Shown: positions 45,274 through 52,851 of the stretch, piece after piece
Numbering within the stretch: the stretch's first letter is position 1
How the letters are laid out: every line of letters starts with the position of its first letter
Source: a virus
Virus record (IMG/VR): IMGVR_UViG_3300035180_001820
Coordinates: 1 to 64,000 of that record
DNA length: 64,000 nt
Direction: 5' to 3' (one strand)
Notes under the pieces: model-generated
Database searches by the model: none
What the model was told of the DNA's origin: nothing
The model's input: the letters and a program-made list of their open reading frames with translations, nothing else
Translations under genes and position numbers: made by a program

Positions 45274-45542
45274 TTAAAGCAATGATATTAACTGTAATAT
45301 GATAAATACAATCCAAAATGGAACATAAATTATATGGAAAAATGGTACTACATACCAATTGAATAACCACCAAAAACCAGTGTTTTAAGACTTGAGTATA
45401 TCATAGAACTGGTTATCAATCGAGATGCTGATATATTGTTTGGTTTGTATGAACTTAATACTGCTCTTGAAATTGATTTAACAATTGAATTTAGATATTT
45501 AGGATCTATAGTTTCGTTAGATTCTGTATTTTGTGTGGACAT
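45274..45542 (-). pseudogene. Small membrane protein gene with a -1 frameshift
   Basis: ATG 45542 starts an open frame that stops at 45348 after 64 codons. At the T5 run 45376-45372 a -1 shift (or one extra T) gives FWWLFNWYVVPFF, then IIYVPFWIVFIILQL, to TAA 45274: 89 residues with a strongly hydrophobic, aromatic end. The 0-frame end (GGYSIGM) is unremarkable. Likely a one-base deletion or assembly error; a programmed shift cannot be excluded. Confidence 0.55.
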
Positions 45543-45576
45543 TTTTATAACCTTTATTTTGAAATTTGGCGAAGCC

Positions 45577-45647
45577 TTTTGAAGTTGTTCTGCAACTTCA
45601 AAAAACTGAAGTCTATAGAATGTGGAGGTTCTCCCGACACATTCTAT
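45577..45647. promoter_or_regulatory. Two long hairpins in the leader of the 45542 gene
   Basis: First: 11-bp perfect stem, 45577-45587 with 45593-45603, five-base loop. Second: 10-bp perfect stem, 45615-45624 with 45638-45647, 13-base loop that can pair GAG/CTC inside. Both are upstream of the gene start on the minus strand. Possible leader regulation or processing; 45648-45773 otherwise holds nothing clear. Confidence 0.55.
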
Positions 45648-45773
45648 TTTAAGTCAGTAATAACCATTTCCTTCAGTAGAACCAGATAAATAATTATACA
45701 AGTATTTTTGCTTTTAAACAAAATCTAAAGAAAAAATATTATTAATTTTTTTTAATCAAATTTTAATCAAACT

Positions 45774-46013
45774 TTAATTAACACCTGCTATTGAACTATC
45801 TTTGTACATATAGTTTTCTAACAGTTCTTCAGGTGTAAGTGTTTTAACTGTAAATGGATTATTAGTACTTATTGCAACTAAAGCTGTGTTCGCTGTTAAT
45901 AATACACCAACAACTTCTATAACTTTTCCATTATCATAACTTTTTAATTTTACATATTTTTTTGAAAACTTAGCTATTAACTCTTGAGTGTTATATGGTC
46001 TTGGATTTGACAT
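45774..46013 (-). CDS. Hypothetical small protein
   Basis: 79 residues, SH3-like beta pattern: KYVKLKSYDNGKVIEVVGVL, TALVAISTNNPFTVK. Preceded by AAGGA and the TATATTTATTATA motif. Unknown. Confidence 0.6.
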   Translation of the reverse strand: MSNPRPYNTQELIAKFSKKYVKLKSYDNGKVIEVVGVLLTANTALVAISTNNPFTVKTLTPEELLENYMYKDSSIAGVN

Positions 46014-46039
46014 GATATTCCTTAAATATTTTATTGTTT

Positions 46040-46052
46040 TATAATAAATATA
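46040..46052 (-). promoter_or_regulatory. Candidate second-class promoter (TATATTTATTATA)
   Basis: Third copy of the 13-base motif, 27 bases before the 46013 start, without a TTGACA box. Confidence 0.35.
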
Positions 46053-46063
46053 AAGATATAATA

Positions 46064-46396
46064 TTATGTGTTATGATAATCAGGTTCATTAACTTTATAT
46101 ATTTTACGAAATAATTCAATAGGTACTTTTAATGTTTCTATTCCAAATTTTGTATATTCATTATATCCACCGGCTTGAAATATTTTAAGATCTTTGCTAT
46201 TGAGTAACCTAAATAATTTATTTAGATTTTTGATTTCAATACCGCTTGGTTTATCAAAAACAAAATATAATCTATATAAATGATCACTCATTGGATTTAC
46301 TTCAACACTGACTAACTTGCTATTTATTATTTTTTCAAATTTATCAATAAACTTTTTAGTTGGTAGGTTTTTAATATTACTTAATATTTTATTCAT
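46064..46396 (-). CDS. Small alpha/beta protein, family A
   Basis: 110 residues from ATG 46396 (ATGA overlap with upstream stop). Basic helix, strands (YRLYFVFDKP), helix (IKNLNKLFRLLNSKDL), C-terminal strand. Unknown. Confidence 0.58.
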   Translation of the reverse strand: MNKILSNIKNLPTKKFIDKFEKIINSKLVSVEVNPMSDHLYRLYFVFDKPSGIEIKNLNKLFRLLNSKDLKIFQAGGYNEYTKFGIETLKVPIELFRKIYKVNEPDYHNT

Positions 46397-46650
46397 CGTT
46401 TTGTCCAATCATGTACATCGTCAATTTGTCGAGTGTTGTTAATTCTTAAAGCTTCAATCCATTTATCGGATACCGATTTTGCATATGCCTGAATATCAGA
46501 TAATGAATCGGAATAAATAATTCCATGATTTCTATACAATGCAGGCCAATCTTTTACCGGTTTATTATCATCGTTTTCATGTGACCGTTTACATTTAACT
46601 ATAGTAAGATGTTTCCTGTTACTTTCAGTTAATAACATATATGTTATCAC
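46393..46650 (-). CDS. Hypothetical small protein
   Basis: 85 residues with GTG start at 46650 in a GTGA overlap with the frameshifted gene upstream. Helical end with SDIQAYAKSVSDKWIEAL. Unknown. Confidence 0.58.
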   Translation of the reverse strand: MITYMLLTESNRKHLTIVKCKRSHENDDNKPVKDWPALYRNHGIIYSDSLSDIQAYAKSVSDKWIEALRINNTRQIDDVHDWTKR

Positions 46651-46915
46651 GTTCTATATTCCTTAAATGTAACAAAAATTTGATTTACAGGATATGCATA
46701 ATGTATACCTTCATAAAAATATGAATGTAAAAATACATTATGTTGTGTTGATACTACTAATACATTGTCACACTTACAAAAAATTCATATTGCTCAACAC
46801 AACTTTCACCATATATAATTTTTTTATCCTTGACTTCAACTTTATCTGTAAAGATAACGCATTGAATTTTTCTATCGCTAGAAAACATGTCTCTTAATTT
46901 ATTTGCTATATTCAT
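46647..46915 (-). pseudogene. Small gene with a -1 frameshift at a T6 run
   Basis: ATG 46915 reads NIANKLRDMFSSDRK... to YEFFVSVTMY and a TAG near 46749. At the six-T run 46783-46778 a -1 shift (or one extra T) gives CKCDNVLVVSTQHNVFLHS, then YAYPVNQIFVTFKEYRT and TGA at 46647, which couples by GTGA to the next gene. The coupling and protein-like sequence make the shifted frame convincing. Total 89 residues. Confidence 0.6.
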
Positions 46916-46916
46916 A

Positions 46917-47201
46917 TTAACCCCTTGCTGGTTGTATGGATGTATCAGAATTGAGACAGTCGAGGAACCCTTCGGATCGTCCTCTTACAAGGGCATCATC
47001 TGCATAAGTCATCATAAATTCAATAAACTCATGCTCACGATAATTTTTCATTACCTTAAAAATAACAAAATCCTGATATTTAATCTTAGCATCCTTTGCC
47101 TGAAACTTATGATTAAAATCAGCAACCGCTCTCTGATAATCATTTTTATTATACTCATCAATTTCATGCTTTGAACCAGCGATACGATTTGTGTTATCCA
47201 T
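46917..47201 (-). CDS. Hypothetical helical protein, family B-like
   Basis: 94 residues from ATG 47201. Fully helical and charged, C-terminal ADDALVRGRSEGFLDCL. The 'G-x-x-x-G(F/Y)' near the end recurs in other small helical proteins here. One base before the frameshifted gene. Confidence 0.56.
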   Translation of the reverse strand: MDNTNRIAGSKHEIDEYNKNDYQRAVADFNHKFQAKDAKIKYQDFVIFKVMKNYREHEFIEFMMTYADDALVRGRSEGFLDCLNSDTSIQPARG

Positions 47202-47203
47202 TT

Positions 47204-47428
47204 TCAATTTCTCATCCAATCATTTTTATCTGTTAATGGGTCTAAAAAATTTAATTCTATTAATTCTAAATTGACAAACTCTATTTCAATATCAGTTAAA
47301 TCATATAACTTTATACATTCATCATAATGTTCTTTATAAAGTTTATCACTTATTCTGAACTTACTTGCATTATGTAAGTGATTAGCAATTGCTTTAAGTT
47401 TTGTTCTACGAAAATTGGGTATTAACAT
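47204..47428 (-). CDS. Hypothetical small helical protein
   Basis: 74 residues, basic N-terminus, LYDLTDIEIEFVNLELIEL middle. Two bases before the next start. Unknown. Confidence 0.55.
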   Translation of the reverse strand: MLIPNFRRTKLKAIANHLHNASKFRISDKLYKEHYDECIKLYDLTDIEIEFVNLELIELNFLDPLTDKNDWMRN

Positions 47429-47430
47429 TA

Positions 47431-47649
47431 TTAATAATCCTTCCCAAAATCATATCCAGATTCGTAACCATCATTACGTGAAATTTCTAACATTTCACGC
47501 ATTAACAAAAATACATCAGCATCTTCCAGATTATAATCATTTTTAATTCTTATCATATCCAAAATAAAGAGGTCATCTGATAATGCATTTTCATTAACTT
47601 TTTGCATTTCTGCTAAAACCTCAATGTACTTATCGTTTGTTCTTTTCAT
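47431..47649 (-). CDS. Small helical protein, family B
   Basis: 72 residues: helices, then KNDYNLEDADVFLLMREML and ending NDGYESGYDFG. Compare FELEHNLTTFEMYVVFW in the 50819 product and KEHNLTVSEVKDLLF in the 58736 product. Unknown. Confidence 0.57.
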   Translation of the reverse strand: MKRTNDKYIEVLAEMQKVNENALSDDLFILDMIRIKNDYNLEDADVFLLMREMLEISRNDGYESGYDFGKDY

Positions 47650-47650
47650 A

Positions 47651-47878
47651 TTACCTTATATCAAAATAAACACTTAATGTATGAAGTAGGTTCTCATAGT
47701 CACCACTAATAGCTTCCTCTTGGATATCTTTCCAAGTGATATTAAGTGGGTCAAAATGTTTTCGATTGCTTATAAAAACTTTTCGAGCTACACCAAGAAT
47801 AGCAAAAGCATTTCCATCGGTACCTACTATTTTAAGTTTAGGTCTTACGGCTGGGACAGGTGCATTTAAAGTTGTCAT
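47651..47878 (-). CDS. Small protein with GNAFAILG motif
   Basis: 75 residues. KIVGTDGNAFAILGVARKV, then WKDIQEEAISGDYENLLHTL. The DGNAFAILG-x-x-x-(K/R)A pattern recurs in small proteins of many phages; unknown role. First gene of the 47909 promoter. Confidence 0.65.
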   Translation of the reverse strand: MTTLNAPVPAVRPKLKIVGTDGNAFAILGVARKVFISNRKHFDPLNITWKDIQEEAISGDYENLLHTLSVYFDIR

Positions 47879-47908
47879 TTTTTAGATTCCTTAATTAAAA
47901 TTGATATA

Positions 47909-47939
47909 CAAATATAACTATAATTTCTTAGACTGTCAA
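47909..47939 (-). promoter_or_regulatory. Promoter, TTGACA-N17-TATATTTG
   Basis: Minus strand: TTGACA at 47939-47934, TATATTTG at 47916-47909, spacer 17. Leader has TTAATTAAGGAAT. Almost identical to the 62221 promoter over about 45 bases. Confidence 0.82.
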
Positions 47940-47958
47940 TGGAGTTTGAAACTAAATC

Positions 47959-48321
47959 TCAATAACCATCATAATAATGTCTATTATAATAATCGATGAT
48001 AGGTTTTAGATTTTTGACCATTTTCTTTAATTCAAGTTCTGTAAAAGTGGCATTTATTATCCATAAATGTTCTTTATTTTCGGTGAGTATAATCTCGGCA
48101 TTTTCAACTTCTAATGCATCTAAGATCTTATTTTTTTGACGTTGGTTTAACACATACCTTAAACCGTCATTTTTTGTTAAAGAAACTAATTTGTATTTTG
48201 TTACTTCACCTTCATGTTCAGGTGTAAAATAGGTAATCAGATTATCAGGTAAAACACTAGTTAATGCAACAATTCCTTCATTTGCAATTGACTCTATTTT
48301 ATTCAGTTTATTTATTTTCAT
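47959..48321 (-). CDS. Alpha/beta protein, family A-like
   Basis: 120 residues from ATG 48321; a longer frame would start inside the promoter. Strands (KYKLVSLTK), helix (QRQKNKILDALEV), strands (AEIILTENKEHLWIINA), helix. Unknown. Confidence 0.6.
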   Translation of the reverse strand: MKINKLNKIESIANEGIVALTSVLPDNLITYFTPEHEGEVTKYKLVSLTKNDGLRYVLNQRQKNKILDALEVENAEIILTENKEHLWIINATFTELELKKMVKNLKPIIDYYNRHYYDGY

Positions 48322-48351
48322 ATTATCCAATCCATTAAAAATTTTGATATA

Positions 48352-48382
48352 CAAATATAACCATAATCTAGCTAAATGTCAA
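48352..48382 (-). promoter_or_regulatory. Promoter, TTGACA-N17-TATATTTG
   Basis: Minus strand: TTGACA at 48382-48377, TATATTTG at 48359-48352, spacer 17. Drives 47959-48321. Confidence 0.82.
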
Positions 48383-48402
48383 TAGAGTTCAAATGGCTTA
48401 TT

Positions 48403-48693
48403 TTAAGTGATTTTAAGTAGTCTTAAAATATGTAAAATTAAGATAGCAAATTTATGGTTATTATCTGATTTATCAATAAGTAACATTCTATGTCTTAACA
48501 TTTTTAACATTGATAATTTTGTCATTACAAAATACTTACCATTACAAAATTTAAAAGATGTTGATGTTACACAACTATGTTCATTACTTTGTAATAATAA
48601 TTCCGTTACGACTGAATTTGTACATAATAATGGAAGTCCCTTAAATCCAGTATCATATACATATTCACAATTTGAACATAATAAGTTACACAT
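48403..48693 (-). CDS. Cys-rich hypothetical protein
   Basis: 96 residues. MCNLLCSNCEYVYD, later PLLCTNS, HSCVT and KFCNG: a possible zinc site; hydrophobic C-terminus (ILILHILRLL). TAATG overlap upstream. Ends near a stretch with the ATTTTAAG repeat. Unknown. Confidence 0.55.
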   Translation of the reverse strand: MCNLLCSNCEYVYDTGFKGLPLLCTNSVVTELLLQSNEHSCVTSTSFKFCNGKYFVMTKLSMLKMLRHRMLLIDKSDNNHKFAILILHILRLLKIT

Positions 48694-49076
48694 TATAATC
48701 TTACCAAATTATATAATGATACATTTTTTATAATTATTTCCGCGGTGTATTTTGAACATAACCTATAAGTATCATATGATTCATTATATGATAATTTGTT
48801 TACAAATACTTCTTGTGTTTCATAAAGGTTAGCTAGCTTTGTTAATTTGGAATATTCAATTGTATTAAAATTCAAACCAACAACGGTAAAGATATCATAA
48901 TTACCATCACCTCTTATAAAAAGTTTAATATCTTCGGCTGAATATAATTCGGATCTTTTTTCATTACCTGATGTTTGTAAGATGTGATTTATTTTAAGAA
49001 CCGTCATTAATTTTGTAAATTTAGTTTCTCTTAAATCACAATTTGGTAATAGCTCTACTGGGTTAGTACTATTCAT
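48693..49076 (-). CDS. Alpha/beta protein, family A-like
   Basis: 127 residues: IKLFIRGDGNYDIFTVV strands, helix (YSKLTKLANLYE), strands (SYDTYRLCSKYTAEIII). Family A order in a longer protein. Unknown. Confidence 0.58.
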   Translation of the reverse strand: MNSTNPVELLPNCDLRETKFTKLMTVLKINHILQTSGNEKRSELYSAEDIKLFIRGDGNYDIFTVVGLNFNTIEYSKLTKLANLYETQEVFVNKLSYNESYDTYRLCSKYTAEIIIKNVSLYNLVRL

Positions 49077-49375
49077 TATCTTTTACTTACTTTTAATGTA
49101 TCATTAATAACAGGTTTAGGACCAACTGGTTCGTAAATATAATAACCGCCAATAATAACAGGAACTATAATCGTTTCAGAAAAAACGATTGCACAAACAA
49201 GCCCAGGTGTTGAAATTTTATATTTCACATCCGATTGTTTTTCTTCATCTGCATTAAATAAACCATAATTGTTAACTACCCGACCGTTTATAATTTTCTC
49301 AGGCTGTTTATCAACATAAACAAACATTAATATTGCTAATATTAAAAAACCTACAACATATCTCTTTAACTTCAT
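49076..49375 (-). CDS. Membrane protein with IIVPVIIGG segment
   Basis: 99 residues, two membrane helices (VVGFLILAILMFVYV; VCAIVFSETIIVPVIIGGYYIYEPVG). The second, with S-E-T-I-I-V-P, is a pattern I have seen in small phage membrane proteins. TAATG overlap upstream. Unknown. Confidence 0.65.
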   Translation of the reverse strand: MKLKRYVVGFLILAILMFVYVDKQPEKIINGRVVNNYGLFNADEEKQSDVKYKISTPGLVCAIVFSETIIVPVIIGGYYIYEPVGPKPVINDTLKVSKR

Positions 49376-49470
49376 TATTTACTCATTTCTTTTATTATTT
49401 GACAAAATAAACCAATAGTGAATATCCTAATTACATATCCAACTATTTTATAAAATTGTTTTTTATTCAT
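49375..49470 (-). CDS. 31-residue membrane peptide
   Basis: ATG 49470 to TAA 49375, joined to its neighbours by ATGA and TAATG. KKQFYKIVGYVIRIFTIGLF forms one membrane helix. Coupling on both sides supports it. Unknown. Confidence 0.55.
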   Translation of the reverse strand: MNKKQFYKIVGYVIRIFTIGLFCQIIKEMSK

Positions 49471-49568
49471 GATAAAAACCATGCTATGATTCCACCGATA
49501 ATTAATCCGATAAATGTTGCATGCGTCATCCTATCGGTTTTTAACATATACCAAAAGTGACTATTCAT
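49467..49568 (-). CDS. 33-residue membrane peptide
   Basis: ATG 49568 lies in the end of 49561-49815; TGA 49467 overlaps the next ATG. One membrane helix: ATFIGLIIGGIIAWFLS. Unknown. Confidence 0.55.
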   Translation of the reverse strand: MNSHFWYMLKTDRMTHATFIGLIIGGIIAWFLS

Positions 49569-49815
49569 TTAACCAATCTCTCATATAAAATGTTTTTATA
49601 TCCAAACTAATATATTCAATACCTCTTGAATGATAATGCATTATTTCGACAGATGTTCCATTTAATTTTTTAGTAAGATCCAATGCGGCTTGAACTGCAA
49701 TGATATCATATACTGGAATATGAATATCAATATGATCTTTAGCAGGAATGACATCTAAAATTTTACATTCCAAAATCCCTTGAGCATCTTTAATTACAGC
49801 TTCAATTCTTTTCAT
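49561..49815 (-). CDS. Small alpha/beta protein, family A
   Basis: 84 residues: ILECKILDVIPAKDHIDIHI strands, helix (AVQAALDLTKKLNG), strands (SVEIMHYHSRGIEYISLDI). The best match to the 39785 product (ILNCKILNF). Ends with TAG. Unknown. Confidence 0.62.
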   Translation of the reverse strand: MKRIEAVIKDAQGILECKILDVIPAKDHIDIHIPVYDIIAVQAALDLTKKLNGTSVEIMHYHSRGIEYISLDIKTFYMRDWLNE

Positions 49816-49819
49816 AATA

Positions 49820-49909
49820 TTAACCTTTACTTCTTAAACAATAAAAAGATCCGATGATACAAATTAACATCCAACCTATAATAAAAAATTTCATTTCATT
49901 TGGTATCAT
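49820..49909 (-). CDS. 29-residue membrane peptide
   Basis: ATG 49909 (ATGA overlap with upstream stop) to TAA 49820. One helix: FFIIGWMLICIIGSFY. Unknown. Confidence 0.52.
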   Translation of the reverse strand: MIPNEMKFFIIGWMLICIIGSFYCLRSKG

Positions 49910-50199
49910 TGAAGATATCTCCAATAAAATTGTTCTCTACCAACAGGTACATTACCATCAGGATAAAATCTATCCCACCCTGGGCAAATGTCATTCAATT
50001 TCAATGAATTATATTTTGCTTTTATTTGTGGGTCTTTAGCATGCTTAAGTTGATTCAGTAACTCTTCTCGAGTATAAATTTCAACTATATGCACATCACC
50101 AATGAAACTATATTTAATTAAATTTTCATCAATTATTTCATAGTCACCAGTTTCATCCAAATAAAGTAAGTGGATAACAGCTGCCATTTTTTTATTCAT
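49906..50199 (-). CDS. Hypothetical protein
   Basis: 97 residues from ATG 50199. KMAAVIHLLYLDETGDYEII, helix with EELLNQLKHAKD, then CPGWDRFYPDGNVP. Unknown. Confidence 0.58.
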   Translation of the reverse strand: MNKKMAAVIHLLYLDETGDYEIIDENLIKYSFIGDVHIVEIYTREELLNQLKHAKDPQIKAKYNSLKLNDICPGWDRFYPDGNVPVGREQFYWRYLQ

Positions 50200-50200
50200 T

Positions 50201-50488
50201 TTATTTGCAATACAGTTCATTCATATGTTCCGGTTTATCAATTAAAACACCGTAGCCAATTATAGGCCACCAAGGACATCCTGATTTTTTAAGATTAACT
50301 TTATACCAATTTTTTTGATGTGGTGAATGCTTTTGGTAAATAAGTAAAGTATCATCATCGATATTAACTCCGACAATATACCCTTCCAGATAACCGCTCT
50401 CAACCGCAAATGTTACATTAGGTGTAAAATAAACAGGAATATCTTTACCAAGTAATGGAACATAGTCCATAATATCTTTAGGTTCCAT
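50201..50488 (-). CDS. PLLGxDIPV family protein, copy 1
   Basis: 95 residues. YVPLLGKDIPVYFTPN, then GYLEGYIVGVNIDDDTLLIYQ and a Trp-rich end (GCPWWPIIGYGV). The order matches the 60139 product (LIPLIGTDIPVWFKP, GYLKGTIEGINLLDKSVYIV). A small beta-barrel is likely. Unknown. Confidence 0.65.
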   Translation of the reverse strand: MEPKDIMDYVPLLGKDIPVYFTPNVTFAVESGYLEGYIVGVNIDDDTLLIYQKHSPHQKNWYKVNLKKSGCPWWPIIGYGVLIDKPEHMNELYCK

Positions 50489-50745
50489 TATCCCAACTTC
50501 ACAATGGTTTTTTCTTCAATCTTTTTAGCGATAGAATCAACTCTTTCATCAAAGATGATGCCGATAGCCTGTCTAATTTTTGATTTAGTAATTTGGCAAG
50601 TTGCATCCATATGACCATCAGGCCATCTGTAAAAATTGACAACTTTAAATTCGATATCTTCAGTTTTATCTAAAAAACTATCAAACATACCTACCATTTT
50701 TTCGGCTTCTACGTTTGGGTCAATTTTCTTTTTCTTAACTAACAT
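50488..50745 (-). CDS. Hypothetical small protein
   Basis: 85 residues from ATG 50745, with a basic start (LVKKKKI). FYRWPDGHMDATCQI is the most distinct part. First gene of the 50776 promoter. Confidence 0.58.
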   Translation of the reverse strand: MLVKKKKIDPNVEAEKMVGMFDSFLDKTEDIEFKVVNFYRWPDGHMDATCQITKSKIRQAIGIIFDERVDSIAKKIEEKTIVKLG

Positions 50746-50775
50746 GTGAATTATTTCCTTATTAAATCTACAATA

Positions 50776-50806
50776 CAAATTTAACTAAAATCGTTTAGAC
50801 TGTCAA
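50776..50806 (-). promoter_or_regulatory. Promoter, TTGACA-N17-TAAATTTG
   Basis: Minus strand: TTGACA at 50806-50801, TAAATTTG at 50783-50776, spacer 17; the -10 variant still fits TAnnTTTG. Confidence 0.8.
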
Positions 50807-50818
50807 TAGAGTTTACAA

Positions 50819-51055
50819 TTAAAAATCAGAAGTATCTGAATTTTCATCATATTCATATTCATTTCCAGCGCTCCATTTAGCTTCACCATAACTCCAAAAA
50901 ACAACATACATTTCAAATGTTGTTAAATTATGTTCAAGTTCAAACTCAGCAAATGTTGACATTGTATCATCTAAATCACCTTTACCATTTTCAACACACT
51001 TATTAAATAGATCTTTACCAAGTGATATTAAAAAATCTTTTCTATCTCTATCCAT
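50819..51055 (-). CDS. Small helical protein, family B
   Basis: 78 residues from ATG 51055; the longer frame begins in the promoter -10. FELEHNLTTFEMYVVFWSYGEAKWSAG shows the E-x-x-HNLT-x-x-E signature shared with the 58736 product. Acidic tail. Unknown. Confidence 0.62.
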   Translation of the reverse strand: MDRDRKDFLISLGKDLFNKCVENGKGDLDDTMSTFAEFELEHNLTTFEMYVVFWSYGEAKWSAGNEYEYDENSDTSDF

Positions 51056-51085
51056 TTTTTCCGTTTCATTAAAAATTTTGATATA

Positions 51086-51116
51086 CAAATATAACTAGAA
51101 TCTAGCTAAATGTCAA
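51086..51116 (-). promoter_or_regulatory. Promoter, TTGACA-N17-TATATTTG
   Basis: Minus strand: TTGACA at 51116-51111, TATATTTG at 51093-51086, spacer 17. Nearly the same as the 48352 promoter including AATTTTTAA in the leader. Confidence 0.82.
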
Positions 51117-51129
51117 TAGAGTTCTAACT

Positions 51130-51270
51130 ATCATATTTTAAGTGTTTTTGGGTGGTCTTATTTTGATGTATTTTAAGTGGTGTTTTAGATGCATTTTAAT
51201 GCATAAATATTGAGGTTAGTTTGTATTTTATCGGTAGGTTAATTAAACTCCCACTAGACTCTTCCAATGG
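51130..51270. repeat. Intergenic repeat stretch (ATTTTAAG and CTAGACTCTTC units)
   Basis: No gene. Contains ATTTTAAGTG twice, TGTATTTTAAGTGG, GATGCATTTTAATGCAT and ACTCCCACTAGACTCTTCC within CCCA...TGGG. These units recur at 48395, 56955, 62545 and 62790. Confidence 0.5.
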
Positions 51271-51276
51271 GATATT

Positions 51277-51546
51277 TTATTCTATAGTTTTAATATATTT
51301 TAAGAATCCACAATTTGGACAATATGTAAACTCATTAAACATAATTGGATATAATTTACCACATTCGGTTTCGAATGATTCAGCAGTTCCACCTTTGAAA
51401 ATCATAACCCAATTGCAAAACAAATTATCATATTGTTTTATTGCTTCTATAAAATCATATTTATCAATTACATAACTATCAGATTCCTGACTCCAAGATG
51501 AATGTATTGTCCATATAGAATCTAATTCTTTTTTAACATCCTTCAT
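51277..51546 (-). CDS. Protein with C-terminal zinc ribbon
   Basis: 89 residues: helix, strand (NWVMIFKGG), then FETECG and YCPNCGFL near the C-terminus. Same general plan as the 51543 and 60407 products. Unknown. Confidence 0.6.
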   Translation of the reverse strand: MKDVKKELDSIWTIHSSWSQESDSYVIDKYDFIEAIKQYDNLFCNWVMIFKGGTAESFETECGKLYPIMFNEFTYCPNCGFLKYIKTIE

Positions 51547-51974
51547 TTTTTTATATCCTCTATATATCCTTCATTTTTAAAGTCCCTATATTTGGATTCA
51601 ACAAATTTAATCAATTTACCACAATGTTTACAATACTTATCATTCCTAGTTGGTGATTCATAATTATGATCTAATATATTTTTACTAAATTCTGGACACG
51701 ATGGCTTAAATGAATAACTCGAACCTTGCCACCATTTTAGTTTTCTCCAATACCAAACACATTCGGTTACTCCAGTATTTAACATATTAATGGATTCCAA
51801 ATGTACAAGTAATTCATAATATGATTTAGCCTGAATATGTTGAATGTCATAATCATTAGGATCTGTATATGAATGATTAATTGCCCAATTCATATATGAT
51901 GTACCAATGTTCTTAAAACCTTTTAAACATTTAATTTGTAATTCTGTTAACTTTGGAATGTTTATTTTACCCAT
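51543..51974 (-). CDS. Protein with C-terminal zinc ribbon
   Basis: 143 residues from ATG 51974. Helical N-terminal half; CVWYWRKLKWW, then CPEF and YCKHCGKL. ATGA overlap with 51277-51546. Unknown. Confidence 0.6.
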   Translation of the reverse strand: MGKINIPKLTELQIKCLKGFKNIGTSYMNWAINHSYTDPNDYDIQHIQAKSYYELLVHLESINMLNTGVTECVWYWRKLKWWQGSSYSFKPSCPEFSKNILDHNYESPTRNDKYCKHCGKLIKFVESKYRDFKNEGYIEDIKK

Positions 51975-52215
51975 TTTCATACCCATCATTATATCCTATC
52001 ATTGCTGCAACATTTGTAATACTAATCATTGTTTGGTACATTAAACTTTGAGCTTCATCAGGTGTTAATTTATGTTTATTCAATATGTTATTATATATTG
52101 AAAGAAATTGTTTTTCATCAGCACATCTTGAATATTCAGATTCATCATCACCATTACCACATAACGTATATGCTAAATCATTAGCTAGCTCATATTTTAA
52201 TTCATCAGTCATCAT
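51967..52215 (-). CDS. Small helical protein, family B-like
   Basis: 82 residues, helices with HKLTPDEAQSLMYQTM and end IGYNDGYENG, like the other family B endings. Unknown. Confidence 0.57.
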   Translation of the reverse strand: MMTDELKYELANDLAYTLCGNGDDESEYSRCADEKQFLSIYNNILNKHKLTPDEAQSLMYQTMISITNVAAMIGYNDGYENG

Positions 52216-52652
52216 ATTTTTGTTTCACATTGTCTATATTCAGGTTTCAATGATTTTTGTTTTTTAACAAGTAAAGCATTATTACTTAATGGTAAAATTT
52301 TTGGATTTGGTTCTCCAAGTTCACCATCAATTTCAGATACTTTAAGAAAGGCTAAAAGACTTAAAGATGCCTTTGCATATTTAATATGCATAGAATCTTC
52401 AACCTTAGCCCCAATTCTCCAAAGATTATCATCTAATAAGTTATTAAATATTGTTTTAGCATGAACTTCCTTTTTCATATGCGGTATGACAATCTCAATA
52501 AGATGAAATACTCCATATGCAAATAATTCGGCCGGTTTATAATCTATCAATCCACAATAATCGGCTTGTAATTTTGCAATATCTGTTATGATATTATCTT
52601 CTTTATAATGACCTTTAGCATACAAATAAAAATGCCTATGTTCATTAAGCAT
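52212..52652 (-). CDS. Hypothetical helical protein
   Basis: 146 residues, helical, with KPAELFAYGVFHLIEIVIP and a polar C-terminal tail. 4-base overlap with 51967-52215. Unknown. Confidence 0.57.
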   Translation of the reverse strand: MLNEHRHFYLYAKGHYKEDNIITDIAKLQADYCGLIDYKPAELFAYGVFHLIEIVIPHMKKEVHAKTIFNNLLDDNLWRIGAKVEDSMHIKYAKASLSLLAFLKVSEIDGELGEPNPKILPLSNNALLVKKQKSLKPEYRQCETKI

Positions 52653-52653
52653 A

Positions 52654-52851
52654 TTAATAATTCCTTATATTTAATTTTTCTTCATCTGGTAATTTTAATG
52701 ATTGCTGAAGAAATTCTTCATCCTTAATTGCGGTTATTAAACATGCTGTTGAATAAACTTCTTCATATGTTTCACATACATTAAAAATATTTTTAATAGC
52801 AGATGTCAATATTTTAACGGCTTCCTTTTTACCATCTTCGGTTAACTTCAT
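52654..52851 (-). CDS. Hypothetical small helical protein
   Basis: 65 residues, helical, with CETYEEVYSTACLI. 4-base overlap upstream. Unknown. Confidence 0.53.
   Translation of the reverse strand: MKLTEDGKKEAVKILTSAIKNIFNVCETYEEVYSTACLITAIKDEEFLQQSLKLPDEEKLNIRNY

Noticed and set aside
50778-51088. Longer proteins starting in the promoter (MYIKIF...)
   Set aside because: These codons are the TTG of the -10 box and its leader; ATG starts at 51055, 48321 and 50745 fit the promoters.
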